Below are positions 8,900 through 13,276 of a stretch of 13,276 bases of DNA, piece after piece. This DNA comes from DASUDX01 sp036275365 (lineage in GTDB: Bacteria > Pseudomonadota > Gammaproteobacteria > Nevskiales > Nevskiaceae). Made by a program: the position numbers and the translations under genes. The notes below the pieces were generated by a model, which was not told the DNA's origin, made no database searches, and was given only the letters and a program-made list of their open reading frames with translations. Within the stretch, counting starts at the first letter, position 1, and every line of letters starts with the position of its first letter. The stretch spans positions 1-13,276 of the forward strand of contig DASUDX010000092.1 in assembly GCA_036275365.1 (NCBI GenBank). The letters are read 5' to 3'.

Positions 8900-8913
8900 G
8901 TAATTCATGTTAC
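8900..8913. promoter_or_regulatory. Candidate TetR operator, copy 1 (thiolase side)
   Basis: GTAATTCATGTTAC has perfect 4-base arms (GTAA/TTAC) around a 6-base centre. Read on the minus strand (GTAACATGAATTAC) it matches copy 2 at 9091-9104 in 11 of 14 positions. It lies 14 bases upstream of the thiolase start and overlaps a possible minus-strand -10, TAACAT (complement of 8907-8912), so bound protein would block transcription of the fad operon. Assignment to the adjacent TetR protein is inference. Confidence 0.6.
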
Positions 8914-9090
8914 TGTTCACGCCTCACCGGAGCCGGTGTCGGACCCGGTGACCCGACCGGCGGCCGCGCCGGCCGGGCCGGACTTGACGACGATGAAACG
9001 GGCGCCGGAGCATAAGGGGGTGGCGCGCGCAGGGTCAACGGCCGGTCGGCAGACCGGTAATCAGTCGTCCCCAATCGATGTTCAGAGAAG
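8914..9090. other. Centre of the divergent thiolase/tetR regulatory region
   Basis: I see no protein-coding gene here. At 8916-8928 is a single GTGAGGC-type heptad unit shared with the 7575-7675 repeat. At 9042-9057 CCGGTC, GGCA, GACCGG form a 6-bp stem-loop that could sit in the tetR leader. TTGACG at 8984-8989 resembles a plus-strand -35, but no good -10 lies 16-18 bases on (CATAAG is 21 bases away). The stretch 8950-8980 is very rich in CCGG/GGCC and will fold. The promoters for both genes should lie in this region, although I cannot place them firmly. Confidence 0.4.
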
Positions 9091-9104
9091 GTAACAAGGC
9101 TTAC
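9091..9104. promoter_or_regulatory. Candidate TetR operator, copy 2 (tetR side)
   Basis: GTAACAAGGCTTAC has the same GTAA-N6-TTAC layout as copy 1 and ends two bases before the tetR ATG. Its AAGG (9096-9099) is also the best-placed Shine-Dalgarno core for that gene, so occupancy would directly interfere with tetR expression. Two matching palindromes, one at each gene of a divergent pair, is the usual arrangement of an autoregulated TetR repressor. Confidence 0.6.
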
Positions 9105-9106
9105 AC

Positions 9107-9742
9107 ATGACCGAGAGCTCAGCCCAGGCGGTGGTCGATCTGAGCCGGCTGGACCCGGATACCCGGCGGCGCATCGAGCATGCCGTGCTGGAGATCTTCG
9201 CCGAGCGCGAATTCCACCGGGTCGGGCTGATCGAGATCGCCCGCGGCGCCAATGTCAGCCTGCAGACGCTCTACAAGTACTACGGCAGCAAGGAAGCCCT
9301 GCTGTTCACCACCCTGGATACCGAGCTGGCGCGGCTGGCCGAGCGCATGCTCGACCACCTGCAGGGCATCGAGAACTACAAGGAGCGGCTGCGCAAGGTG
9401 TTCTGGGTCTGCCTCGACTTCTTCGAGCGCAACCCGCGGGTGATGCAGCTGCTGATGAGCTCGGTCTACATCAACACCTGGCGCAAGCAGGGCAACTTCG
9501 AGTACCCGGTGCTGTTCTCCACCTTCATCCGCGTGCTCGGCGAGGGCCGCGCCCAGGGCGTGCTGACCGACGAGGTGGACGAGAAGATCCTGCTCGACTA
9601 CATCTTCGGCGTGGTCTTCCGCCTGGCCCAGATGCACATCTACCGGGGCATGAAGGGCTCGCTCGCCGCCCAGTCCACCGCCCTGTTCGAGATGCTCTGG
9701 CGGGCCATCGCCAAGCCCGCCGCCCCTGCCCCCGGACGCTGA
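9107..9742 (+). CDS. TetR/AcrR-family transcriptional regulator, probably of the adjacent fatty-acid genes
   Basis: 211 aa. The N-terminal DNA-binding domain (about 19-66) has the canonical helix-turn-helix: TRRRIEHAVLEIFAEREF, then IEIARGANVSLQTLYKYYGS, KEALLF. The rest (about 70-200) is the helical ligand-binding and dimerisation domain, rich in aromatic and hydrophobic residues, with the ligand not deducible. Divergent transcription from thiolase and matched GTAA-N6-TTAC palindromes at both gene starts suggest it represses itself and the beta-oxidation operon, with an acyl-CoA as likely inducer by analogy with FadR/PsrA-type TetR proteins. It is not an obvious PsrA orthologue, and no PsrA-type GAAAC(N4)GTTTC site is seen. 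ATG at 9107 is supported by AAGG seven bases upstream, with AGAAGG (9086-9091) as a more distant alternative. The tail PAAPAPGR is low-complexity. Confidence 0.9.
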   Translation: MTESSAQAVVDLSRLDPDTRRRIEHAVLEIFAEREFHRVGLIEIARGANVSLQTLYKYYGSKEALLFTTLDTELARLAERMLDHLQGIENYKERLRKVFWVCLDFFERNPRVMQLLMSSVYINTWRKQGNFEYPVLFSTFIRVLGEGRAQGVLTDEVDEKILLDYIFGVVFRLAQMHIYRGMKGSLAAQSTALFEMLWRAIAKPAAPAPGR

Positions 9743-9773
9743 GCCGCGGTGAGCTCCGGCCGCTGAGCCGCGG
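9737..9773 (+). repeat. 13-bp direct repeat at the 3' end of tetR
   Basis: CGCTGAGCCGCGG occurs at 9737-9749 and again at 9761-9773, 24 bases apart. The first copy contains the tetR stop codon (TGA 9740-9742). It looks like a small local duplication; no function is evident. Confidence 0.6.
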
Positions 9774-9794
9774 CAAGCGCGGCCCGGAAACGCA

Positions 9795-9818
9795 GAAGGC
9801 CGCCCGCAGGCGGCCTTC
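9795..9818. terminator. Bidirectional terminator-like hairpin between convergent tetR and ppa
   Basis: GAAGGCCGCC, loop CGCA, GGCGGCCTTC form a perfect 10-bp GC-rich stem in the gap between the tetR stop (9742) and the ppa stop (9843). The plus side lacks a T-run; on the minus side the stem's own TTC is followed by TGCGTTTCC. Position and strength suggest it ends both convergent transcripts. Confidence 0.7.
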
Positions 9819-9842
9819 CGGTGAGGCGACGGTGACCGGACC

Positions 9843-10373
9843 TCAGCCCTTGTAGGCCTTGATGCCCGCCTCGATCTCGGCGCGGGCGGCGGCGGCGTCG
9901 CGCCAGCCGGCCACCTTCACCCACTTGCCCTTCTCGAGATCCTTGTAGCGCTCGTAGAAGTGCTTGATCTCGTTCTTCAGGCGATCCGGCACATCGGCGA
10001 GGTCCTTGAGATGGTCATAGGCGCCGTTGCTGACCTTGTCGGTGGGCACGGCGAGCAGCTTGGCGTCGGTGCCCTTCTCGTCCTCGGTGTCGAGCACGCA
10101 CAGGGCCCGGCACTTGATGATGCTGCCGGCGACGATCGGATGCGGGGTGAGCACCAGCACATCGACCGGATCGCCATCCCCGGCCAGGGTCTTGGGCACG
10201 AAGCCGTAGTTGGCCGGATAGCTCATCGCCACATTCATGAAGCGGTCGACCATCAGCAGGCCGGTGTCCTTGTCGACCTCGTACTTCACCGGCGGGCCGT
10301 AGGCCGGGATTTCGATGACGACATAGAACTCATTGGGGGCCTTCTCGCCCGGTCCCAGTGCTTCCAAACCCAT
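9843..10373 (-). CDS. ppa: Inorganic pyrophosphatase (family I)
   Basis: 176 aa, the same length class as E. coli Ppa. Hydrolyses PPi to two phosphates in the cytoplasm, pulling forward reactions such as nucleic-acid synthesis, aminoacylation and acyl-CoA synthesis. The active-site signature DGDPVDVLV supplies Asp66, Asp68 and Asp71, with Asp103 in KGTDAK further on; these match the metal-binding aspartates of the E. coli enzyme. IEIPAYGPPVKYEVDKDTG, MSYPANYGFVPKT and KDLADVPDRLKNEIKHFFERYK-like segments are also diagnostic. The frame stays open for 53 codons upstream, but those residues are not family-like. ATG at 10373 begins GLEALGPGEKAPNEF as expected and has AAGAGGA (10382-10388) eight bases away. 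Transcription probably starts near 10438 from TATACT at 10445-10450. It is divergent from adk. Confidence 0.96.
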   Translation of the reverse strand: MGLEALGPGEKAPNEFYVVIEIPAYGPPVKYEVDKDTGLLMVDRFMNVAMSYPANYGFVPKTLAGDGDPVDVLVLTPHPIVAGSIIKCRALCVLDTEDEKGTDAKLLAVPTDKVSNGAYDHLKDLADVPDRLKNEIKHFYERYKDLEKGKWVKVAGWRDAAAARAEIEAGIKAYKG

Positions 10374-10408
10374 GATCGCAATCCTCTTGTACGGCCGGCT
10401 GGTGAGGA

Positions 10409-10431
10409 GCCGGGCGGCGTCGCCGCCCGGC
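10409..10431 (-). promoter_or_regulatory. Strong stem-loop in the ppa 5' leader
   Basis: GCCGGGCGGC (10409-10418), a 3-base loop and GCCGCCCGGC (10422-10431) form a perfect 10-bp stem. In the ppa transcript it would begin a few bases from the predicted 5' end, preceded by CCUUUUUC and followed about 20 bases later by the Shine-Dalgarno. On the plus strand it is followed by GAAAAA, so it is not an intrinsic terminator in either orientation. It could stabilise the mRNA or affect translation; that role is inference. Confidence 0.5.
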
Positions 10432-10444
10432 GAAAAAGGCGCGC

Positions 10445-10472
10445 AGTATAGCCGTCGAAGGGAAAATTGACG
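10445..10472 (-). promoter_or_regulatory. Probable ppa promoter
   Basis: On the minus strand TATACT (complement of 10445-10450) matches the -10 consensus at 5 of 6 positions, within GGCTATACTGCGC. The expected -35 position falls on CGTCAA (complement of 10467-10472), a poor match. The predicted start is near 10437-10439, giving a leader of about 65 bases. Confidence 0.5.
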
Positions 10473-10496
10473 GGTTGCCGGCGCAGCCGTTACGGT
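10467..10496 (+). promoter_or_regulatory. Probable adk promoter
   Basis: TTGACG (10467-10472, 5 of 6 to the -35 consensus) is followed after 18 bases by TACGGT (10491-10496, a weak -10). The -35 overlaps the upstream part of the divergent ppa promoter, so polymerase binding at the two could compete. Predicted leader is roughly 63 bases. Confidence 0.45.
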
Positions 10497-10565
10497 GTGC
10501 CCCCGCGCCGCCCGGGTGGCCTGTGCGCGCACCCCACCTCGCTGGTTTTTCGAGATTTTCCAGGC

Positions 10566-11135
10566 ATGAGAATCGTATTGCTGGGCGCGCCCGGCTCAGG
10601 GAAGGGCACGCAGGGCGAAAAGCTGGTCGCCCAGTTCGGCATTCCCAAGATCTCCACCGGTGATGCCCTGCGGGCGGCGGTCGCCGCCGGCACCGAGCTG
10701 GGCCGCAAGGCCAAGGCGGCGATGGATGCCGGCCAGCTGGTGGCCAACGAGATCGTGATCGGCATCGTCGAGGAACGCCTCGGCCAGGCCGACGCCCGCC
10801 GCGGCTTCATTCTCGATGGCTTCCCGCGCAACACCGCCCAGGCCGAGGTGCTCGACGCCATGCTGCTGCGCCTGGGCCAGCCCGGCATCGGCCAGGCCGT
10901 GCATCTGCATGTCAACGATGCCGAGATCGTCAAGCGCCTGCTCGACCGGGCGATCAAGGAAGGCCGCGCCGATGACAAGGAAGAGGTCATCCGCCGCCGG
11001 ATCGAGGTCTACAACGCCGAGACCGCCCCGCTGCTGGATTACTACGGCCGCCAGCACAAGCTGGTGACGGTGCAGGGCGTGGGCAGCCTGGACGAGATCT
11101 ACCAGCGCATCCTCGGCGCCCTCGGCCGCGGCTGA
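10566..11135 (+). CDS. adk: Adenylate kinase, short (LID-less) form
   Basis: 189 aa. Interconverts ATP + AMP and 2 ADP, and recycles AMP made by acyl-CoA and aminoacyl-tRNA synthetases. The P-loop GAPGSGKGT is at 7-15, the AMP-binding part includes STGDALR (30-36) and the DGFPRN motif is at 84-89. The lid region is short: DRAIKEGRADDKEEVIRRRIEVYNAET-like arginines around GRADD (133-137) take the place of the 27-residue LID insertion, and no zinc-binding cysteines are present. Short forms of 187-189 aa are known in Xanthomonas and several other groups. The frame is open 33 codons upstream, but ATG at 10566 begins directly with the beta-strand before the P-loop (MRIVLLG). The Shine-Dalgarno is weak (CGAGA about 11 bases upstream; AGG only one base away). 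Confidence 0.95.
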   Translation: MRIVLLGAPGSGKGTQGEKLVAQFGIPKISTGDALRAAVAAGTELGRKAKAAMDAGQLVANEIVIGIVEERLGQADARRGFILDGFPRNTAQAEVLDAMLLRLGQPGIGQAVHLHVNDAEIVKRLLDRAIKEGRADDKEEVIRRRIEVYNAETAPLLDYYGRQHKLVTVQGVGSLDEIYQRILGALGRG

Positions 11136-12218
11136 TCAGCCGCGGGTCCTGAGCAGGGCCTCGCCGGCGACCTCCCGGCGCCAGCCGCGCAGCAGCGGGA
11201 TCGCGGCCGCCTCCCCTTCAAACAGCAGGGCCTCCAGATCGGCCCGCGGCGCCAGCAGCGCCACCGGCAAGCGCAGCTCGGTGGCGATGGCCTGCAGCTG
11301 ATCCTGCAGGCGCCGCAGCCGCTGCCGCTCCGGCTCGGACAGACGGTCCTCGCGCGCCAGCGCCTGCGGCGGGCGCGCCCGGCCTTCGTCGATCACCGCC
11401 AGCAACTCTGCGCCGTGGCGCTCCAGCGTCTTGGCCGGCAGGACGGCCAGCGCCTCCAGCTGCTCGCGGGTCGCCGGCGCCCGTTCGGCCAGCCGGTAGA
11501 GCGCCTCATCGGCGAGGATCCACTTGCGCGGGCGGTTGCGCGCCACCGCCACCTGCTCGCGCCAGCGCGCCAGGGCCGCCGCCACCGGCTGGGCGCGCGG
11601 CTCCAGCCGCGCCAGCCCGCGCAGGCGCTGCCACTCGCGCTGCGGATCCGGCTGATAGCGGCGGGCCTCGCACAGCGCCGCGCAGTCTTCCTGCAGCCAG
11701 GACAGGCGCCCGGCCTCGCGCAGGCGCTGCTCCAGGTCCGGATAGATCACCGCCAGATGGCGGACATCATCCAGCGCGTAGTCGATCTCCTCGGCCCGCA
11801 GCGGCCGGCGCAGCCAGGGGGTGCGCGACAGCCGCTTGTCCACTTCCACCCCGAGCAGGGTCTGCACCAGCGCGGCATAGCCCGGCATCTCGCCGAGCCC
11901 GAGCAGGGTGGCGGCGATCTGGCTGTCGAACAGCGGCGCCGGACAGGCCGCGGTCTGGTGCACGAAGATTTCCAGATCCTGGCTGGGGGAATGCAGCACC
12001 TTGAGCAGGCCGGGCCGGGCCAGCAGGCTCCACAGCGGGGCGAGGTCGACCGCGGTGGCATCCACCGCCACCCGCCGCTGGCCATCGCCGAGCTGCACCA
12101 GGGCCAGCTGGGGGAAGTAGGTGTCCTCGCGGACGAACTCGGTGTCCACCGCCAGCCAGGGGGCGTCGCGCCAGGCCTCGCAGCAGGCGGCCAGGGCGGC
12201 GGAGTCGGTGATCAGCAT
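11136..12218 (-). CDS. rnd: Ribonuclease D
   Basis: 360 aa. A 3'-to-5' exoribonuclease that trims the 3' ends of tRNA precursors and other stable RNAs. The N-terminal DEDD exonuclease domain is intact: Asp25 and Glu27 in LAVDTEFVRE, Asp81 in HSPSQDLEIF, and Tyr147/Asp151 in DYALDDVRHL, matching D28/E30/D85/Y151/D155 of the E. coli enzyme. An HRDC-type helical domain follows (about 206-286, LARLEPRAQPVAAALARWRE through LPAKTLERHGAELL), with a further C-terminal extension. The frame is open for 43 codons upstream, but those residues are not family-like. ATG at 12218 gives MLITDSAALAACCEAW, a normal start, although no clear Shine-Dalgarno precedes it. It is convergent with adk with zero spacing: the two stop codons abut at 11135/11136 with no room for an intergenic terminator. 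Confidence 0.93.
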   Translation of the reverse strand: MLITDSAALAACCEAWRDAPWLAVDTEFVREDTYFPQLALVQLGDGQRRVAVDATAVDLAPLWSLLARPGLLKVLHSPSQDLEIFVHQTAACPAPLFDSQIAATLLGLGEMPGYAALVQTLLGVEVDKRLSRTPWLRRPLRAEEIDYALDDVRHLAVIYPDLEQRLREAGRLSWLQEDCAALCEARRYQPDPQREWQRLRGLARLEPRAQPVAAALARWREQVAVARNRPRKWILADEALYRLAERAPATREQLEALAVLPAKTLERHGAELLAVIDEGRARPPQALAREDRLSEPERQRLRRLQDQLQAIATELRLPVALLAPRADLEALLFEGEAAAIPLLRGWRREVAGEALLRTRG

Positions 12219-12250
12219 CGCGGGGACGGCCAGCAGAGGGGAACCCGCGC

Positions 12251-12293
12251 ACCATACCTGCTCGCGGTCGCGGCCGGGACCGCCCCCTACAAT
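12251..12293. promoter_or_regulatory. Candidate divergent promoters for rnd and the membrane-protein/mpl pair
   Basis: In the 103-bp gap, plus-strand TACAAT (12288-12293) is a 5-of-6 match to -10, with a predicted start near 12300 and a leader of about 20 bases. On the minus strand TATGGT (complement of 12251-12256) is a 4-of-6 match for rnd. Neither has a recognisable -35. The short plus-strand leader and absence of a Shine-Dalgarno suggest weak translation initiation of the downstream gene. Confidence 0.4.
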
Positions 12294-12321
12294 GCGCACT
12301 CCCGCGTCCTTCCCGCCCGCC

Positions 12322-12894
12322 ATGTTCGTCACGGTGCTCCACGCCACCCTGCGCCTGCTGCTGTTCCGTGCCGGCCCCCAGGACTTCCCCTATGACCCGG
12401 GCCTGAGCCGCTGGCTGGTGCCGCTGGGGGTGGCCGCCAACGCCCTGGTGTTCGGCACCGTGCTGCCGCCGCCGATGGCGCTCGCCATGGGGGCGGCGAT
12501 GATCGGCGGCCTGCATCTGTGCACCCGCAGCCTGCTGCGCCTGCGCAAGCTGGAGGCCCGCTACACCCAGACCTTCCATGCGTTGGTAGCCAGCGGCAGC
12601 GTGCTCACCCTGGCCCTGCTGCCGGCCATGCTCCAGGTCGCCCCCCTGCTGGTGGAACTGGCCAGCCGCGAGCAGCCGCTGCCGCCGGGCACGCGGCTGG
12701 AACTGCCCGCGGGGCCGGCGCTGATGATGAATGTGCTCAATCTGTGGGCGTTCGCGGTCAACGCTGCCATCTACCGCCAGGCCGCCGACTTCAAGCTGCC
12801 GCTGGCCCTGCTGGCGACCCTGCTGATCGCCATGACCCTGCTCATGTTCGTGGTCTTCGGCGGCTTTCTCGCCGCGGCCCTGCTCGGGGCCTGA
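12322..12894 (+). CDS. Predicted polytopic inner-membrane protein of unknown function
   Basis: 190 aa. I do not recognise a characterised family. The sequence is strongly hydrophobic, with membrane segments predicted by eye at about 31-49, 52-68 (around PPPMALAMGAAMIGGLHL), 84-110, 132-148 and 154-188, so four to six passes depending on how the long C-terminal stretch is cut. A short amphipathic N-terminus (VLHATLRLLLFRAGPQDFPYDP) and a basic loop (RSLLRLRKLEARYTQ) precede the third segment, which puts that loop in the cytoplasm by the positive-inside rule. The layout recalls small Yip1-like membrane proteins, but I cannot confirm it. The frame extends upstream; ATG at 12322 is chosen because it follows TACAAT and avoids non-hydrophobic, Ser/Arg-rich codons. 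It ends five bases before mpl, so the two are probably co-transcribed and may both relate to the cell envelope. Confidence 0.75.
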   Translation: MFVTVLHATLRLLLFRAGPQDFPYDPGLSRWLVPLGVAANALVFGTVLPPPMALAMGAAMIGGLHLCTRSLLRLRKLEARYTQTFHALVASGSVLTLALLPAMLQVAPLLVELASREQPLPPGTRLELPAGPALMMNVLNLWAFAVNAAIYRQAADFKLPLALLATLLIAMTLLMFVVFGGFLAAALLGA

Positions 12895-12899
12895 GCACC

Positions 12900-13276
12900 A
12901 TGCATCTGCACATTCTCGGTATCTGCGGCACCTTCATGGCCGGCATCGCGGCGCTGGCCCGCGAGGCGGGCCACCGGGTCACCGGCGCCGACGCTAATGC
13001 CTGGCCGCCGATGTCGACCCAGCTCGAAGCGCTCGGCATCGCCCTGCACCGGGGCTATGACCCGGCCCATCTCGACCCGGCGCCAGACGCGGTGGTGGTC
13101 GGCAATGTGGTCAGCCGTGGCAATCCGGAGATGGAGGCGGTGCTGGAACGCGGCCTGCCCTATGTCTCCGGACCGCAGTGGCTGGCCGAGAATGTGCTGC
13201 AGGGCCGCCATGTGCTGGCAGTGGCCGGCACTCACGGCAAGACCACCACCACCGCCCTGCTCGCCTGGCTGCTGGA
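12900..13276 (+). CDS. mpl: UDP-N-acetylmuramate:L-alanyl-gamma-D-glutamyl-meso-diaminopimelate ligase, N-terminal part (runs off window)
   Basis: 125 codons are visible; the full enzyme is about 450 residues, so roughly the first quarter is present. Mpl recycles the murein tripeptide (L-Ala-D-Glu-mDAP) released by cell-wall turnover by ligating it to UDP-MurNAc in the cytoplasm. MHLHILGICGTFMAGIAALARE is the Mpl-type N-terminal Rossmann motif, followed by DANAWPPMSTQL, which separates it from MurC (whose segment reads differently), and GNVVSRGNPEMEAVL. The Mur-ligase ATP-binding P-loop GTHGKTTTT is at 110-118. ATG at 12900 follows the membrane-protein stop by five bases; the Shine-Dalgarno is weak, suggesting translational coupling. 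Confidence 0.93.
   Translation, partial: MHLHILGICGTFMAGIAALAREAGHRVTGADANAWPPMSTQLEALGIALHRGYDPAHLDPAPDAVVVGNVVSRGNPEMEAVLERGLPYVSGPQWLAENVLQGRHVLAVAGTHGKTTTTALLAWLL

Noticed and set aside
8886..9106. PsrA-type operator (GAAAC-N4-GTTTC) in the fad regulatory region
   Set aside because: I searched both strands by eye and found no such motif; only the GTAA-N6-TTAC palindromes stand out.
10409..10437. Intrinsic terminator upstream of adk
   Set aside because: On the plus strand the stem is followed by GAAAAA, not T; on the minus strand the U-run precedes the stem. Neither orientation fits a Rho-independent terminator.
9843..10532. N-terminal extension of ppa by 53 codons
   Set aside because: The extra residues are not pyrophosphatase-like and cross the strong stem-loop and both promoters; the ATG at 10373 has a good Shine-Dalgarno.
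12219..12347. Upstream start for rnd giving 403 residues
   Set aside because: The added 43 residues are unlike RNase D and would overlap the plus-strand TACAAT promoter and the membrane-protein start.

Overview
The window is GC-rich bacterial chromosomal DNA carrying housekeeping and lipid-catabolism genes; I see no phage, IS, CRISPR, tRNA or rRNA features. The gene content suggests a gammaproteobacterium: Mpl (a muropeptide-recycling ligase typical of beta/gammaproteobacteria), RNase D with an HRDC domain, an E. coli-type family I pyrophosphatase and a full beta-oxidation set. The adenylate kinase is the short, LID-less form (189 aa), as in Xanthomonas relatives and unlike the 214-aa enterobacterial enzyme. 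I therefore lean towards the Xanthomonadales/Lysobacterales or a neighbouring order. This placement is inference.

Layout. 1-987 (+): 3' part of ilvD. 1115-2905 (+): a membrane-anchored Hanks-type kinase-like protein with a degraded ATP-binding loop, a long periplasmic coiled coil and a small two-cysteine C-terminal segment. 2945-8885 (-): a lipid block read right to left as thiolase (7680-8885), FadB-like hydratase/dehydrogenase (5429-7567), acyl-CoA dehydrogenase (4279-5436, overlapping the previous stop by 8 bp), then after a 239-bp gap a CoA-transferase III family protein with the alpha-methylacyl-CoA racemase signature residues (2945-4039). 9107-9742 (+): a divergent TetR-family regulator. 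9843-10373 (-): ppa, divergent from adk at 10566-11135 (+). 11136-12218 (-): rnd. 12322-12894 (+): small polytopic membrane protein, followed after 5 bp by the start of mpl (12900 to the window edge).

How they work together. Dehydrogenase, hydratase/hydroxyacyl dehydrogenase and thiolase supply all four steps of beta-oxidation, and the racemase would let (2R)-methyl-branched acyl-CoAs enter the pathway. The 221-bp region between the thiolase and tetR genes holds two copies of the palindrome GTAA-N6-TTAC, one next to each gene. This is the best candidate regulatory system in the window: an autoregulated TetR repressor controlling the fad operon. A second unusual element is a long imperfect inverted repeat built of GTGAGGC-like heptads between thiolase and fadB, whose stem reaches the fadB ribosome-binding site. 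Ppa and adk share a divergent promoter region; both handle nucleotide/pyrophosphate by-products, including those of acyl-CoA synthetase.

Nothing here is clearly a wholly new system. The kinase-like protein, the paired operator and the heptad hairpin are the items most worth testing.
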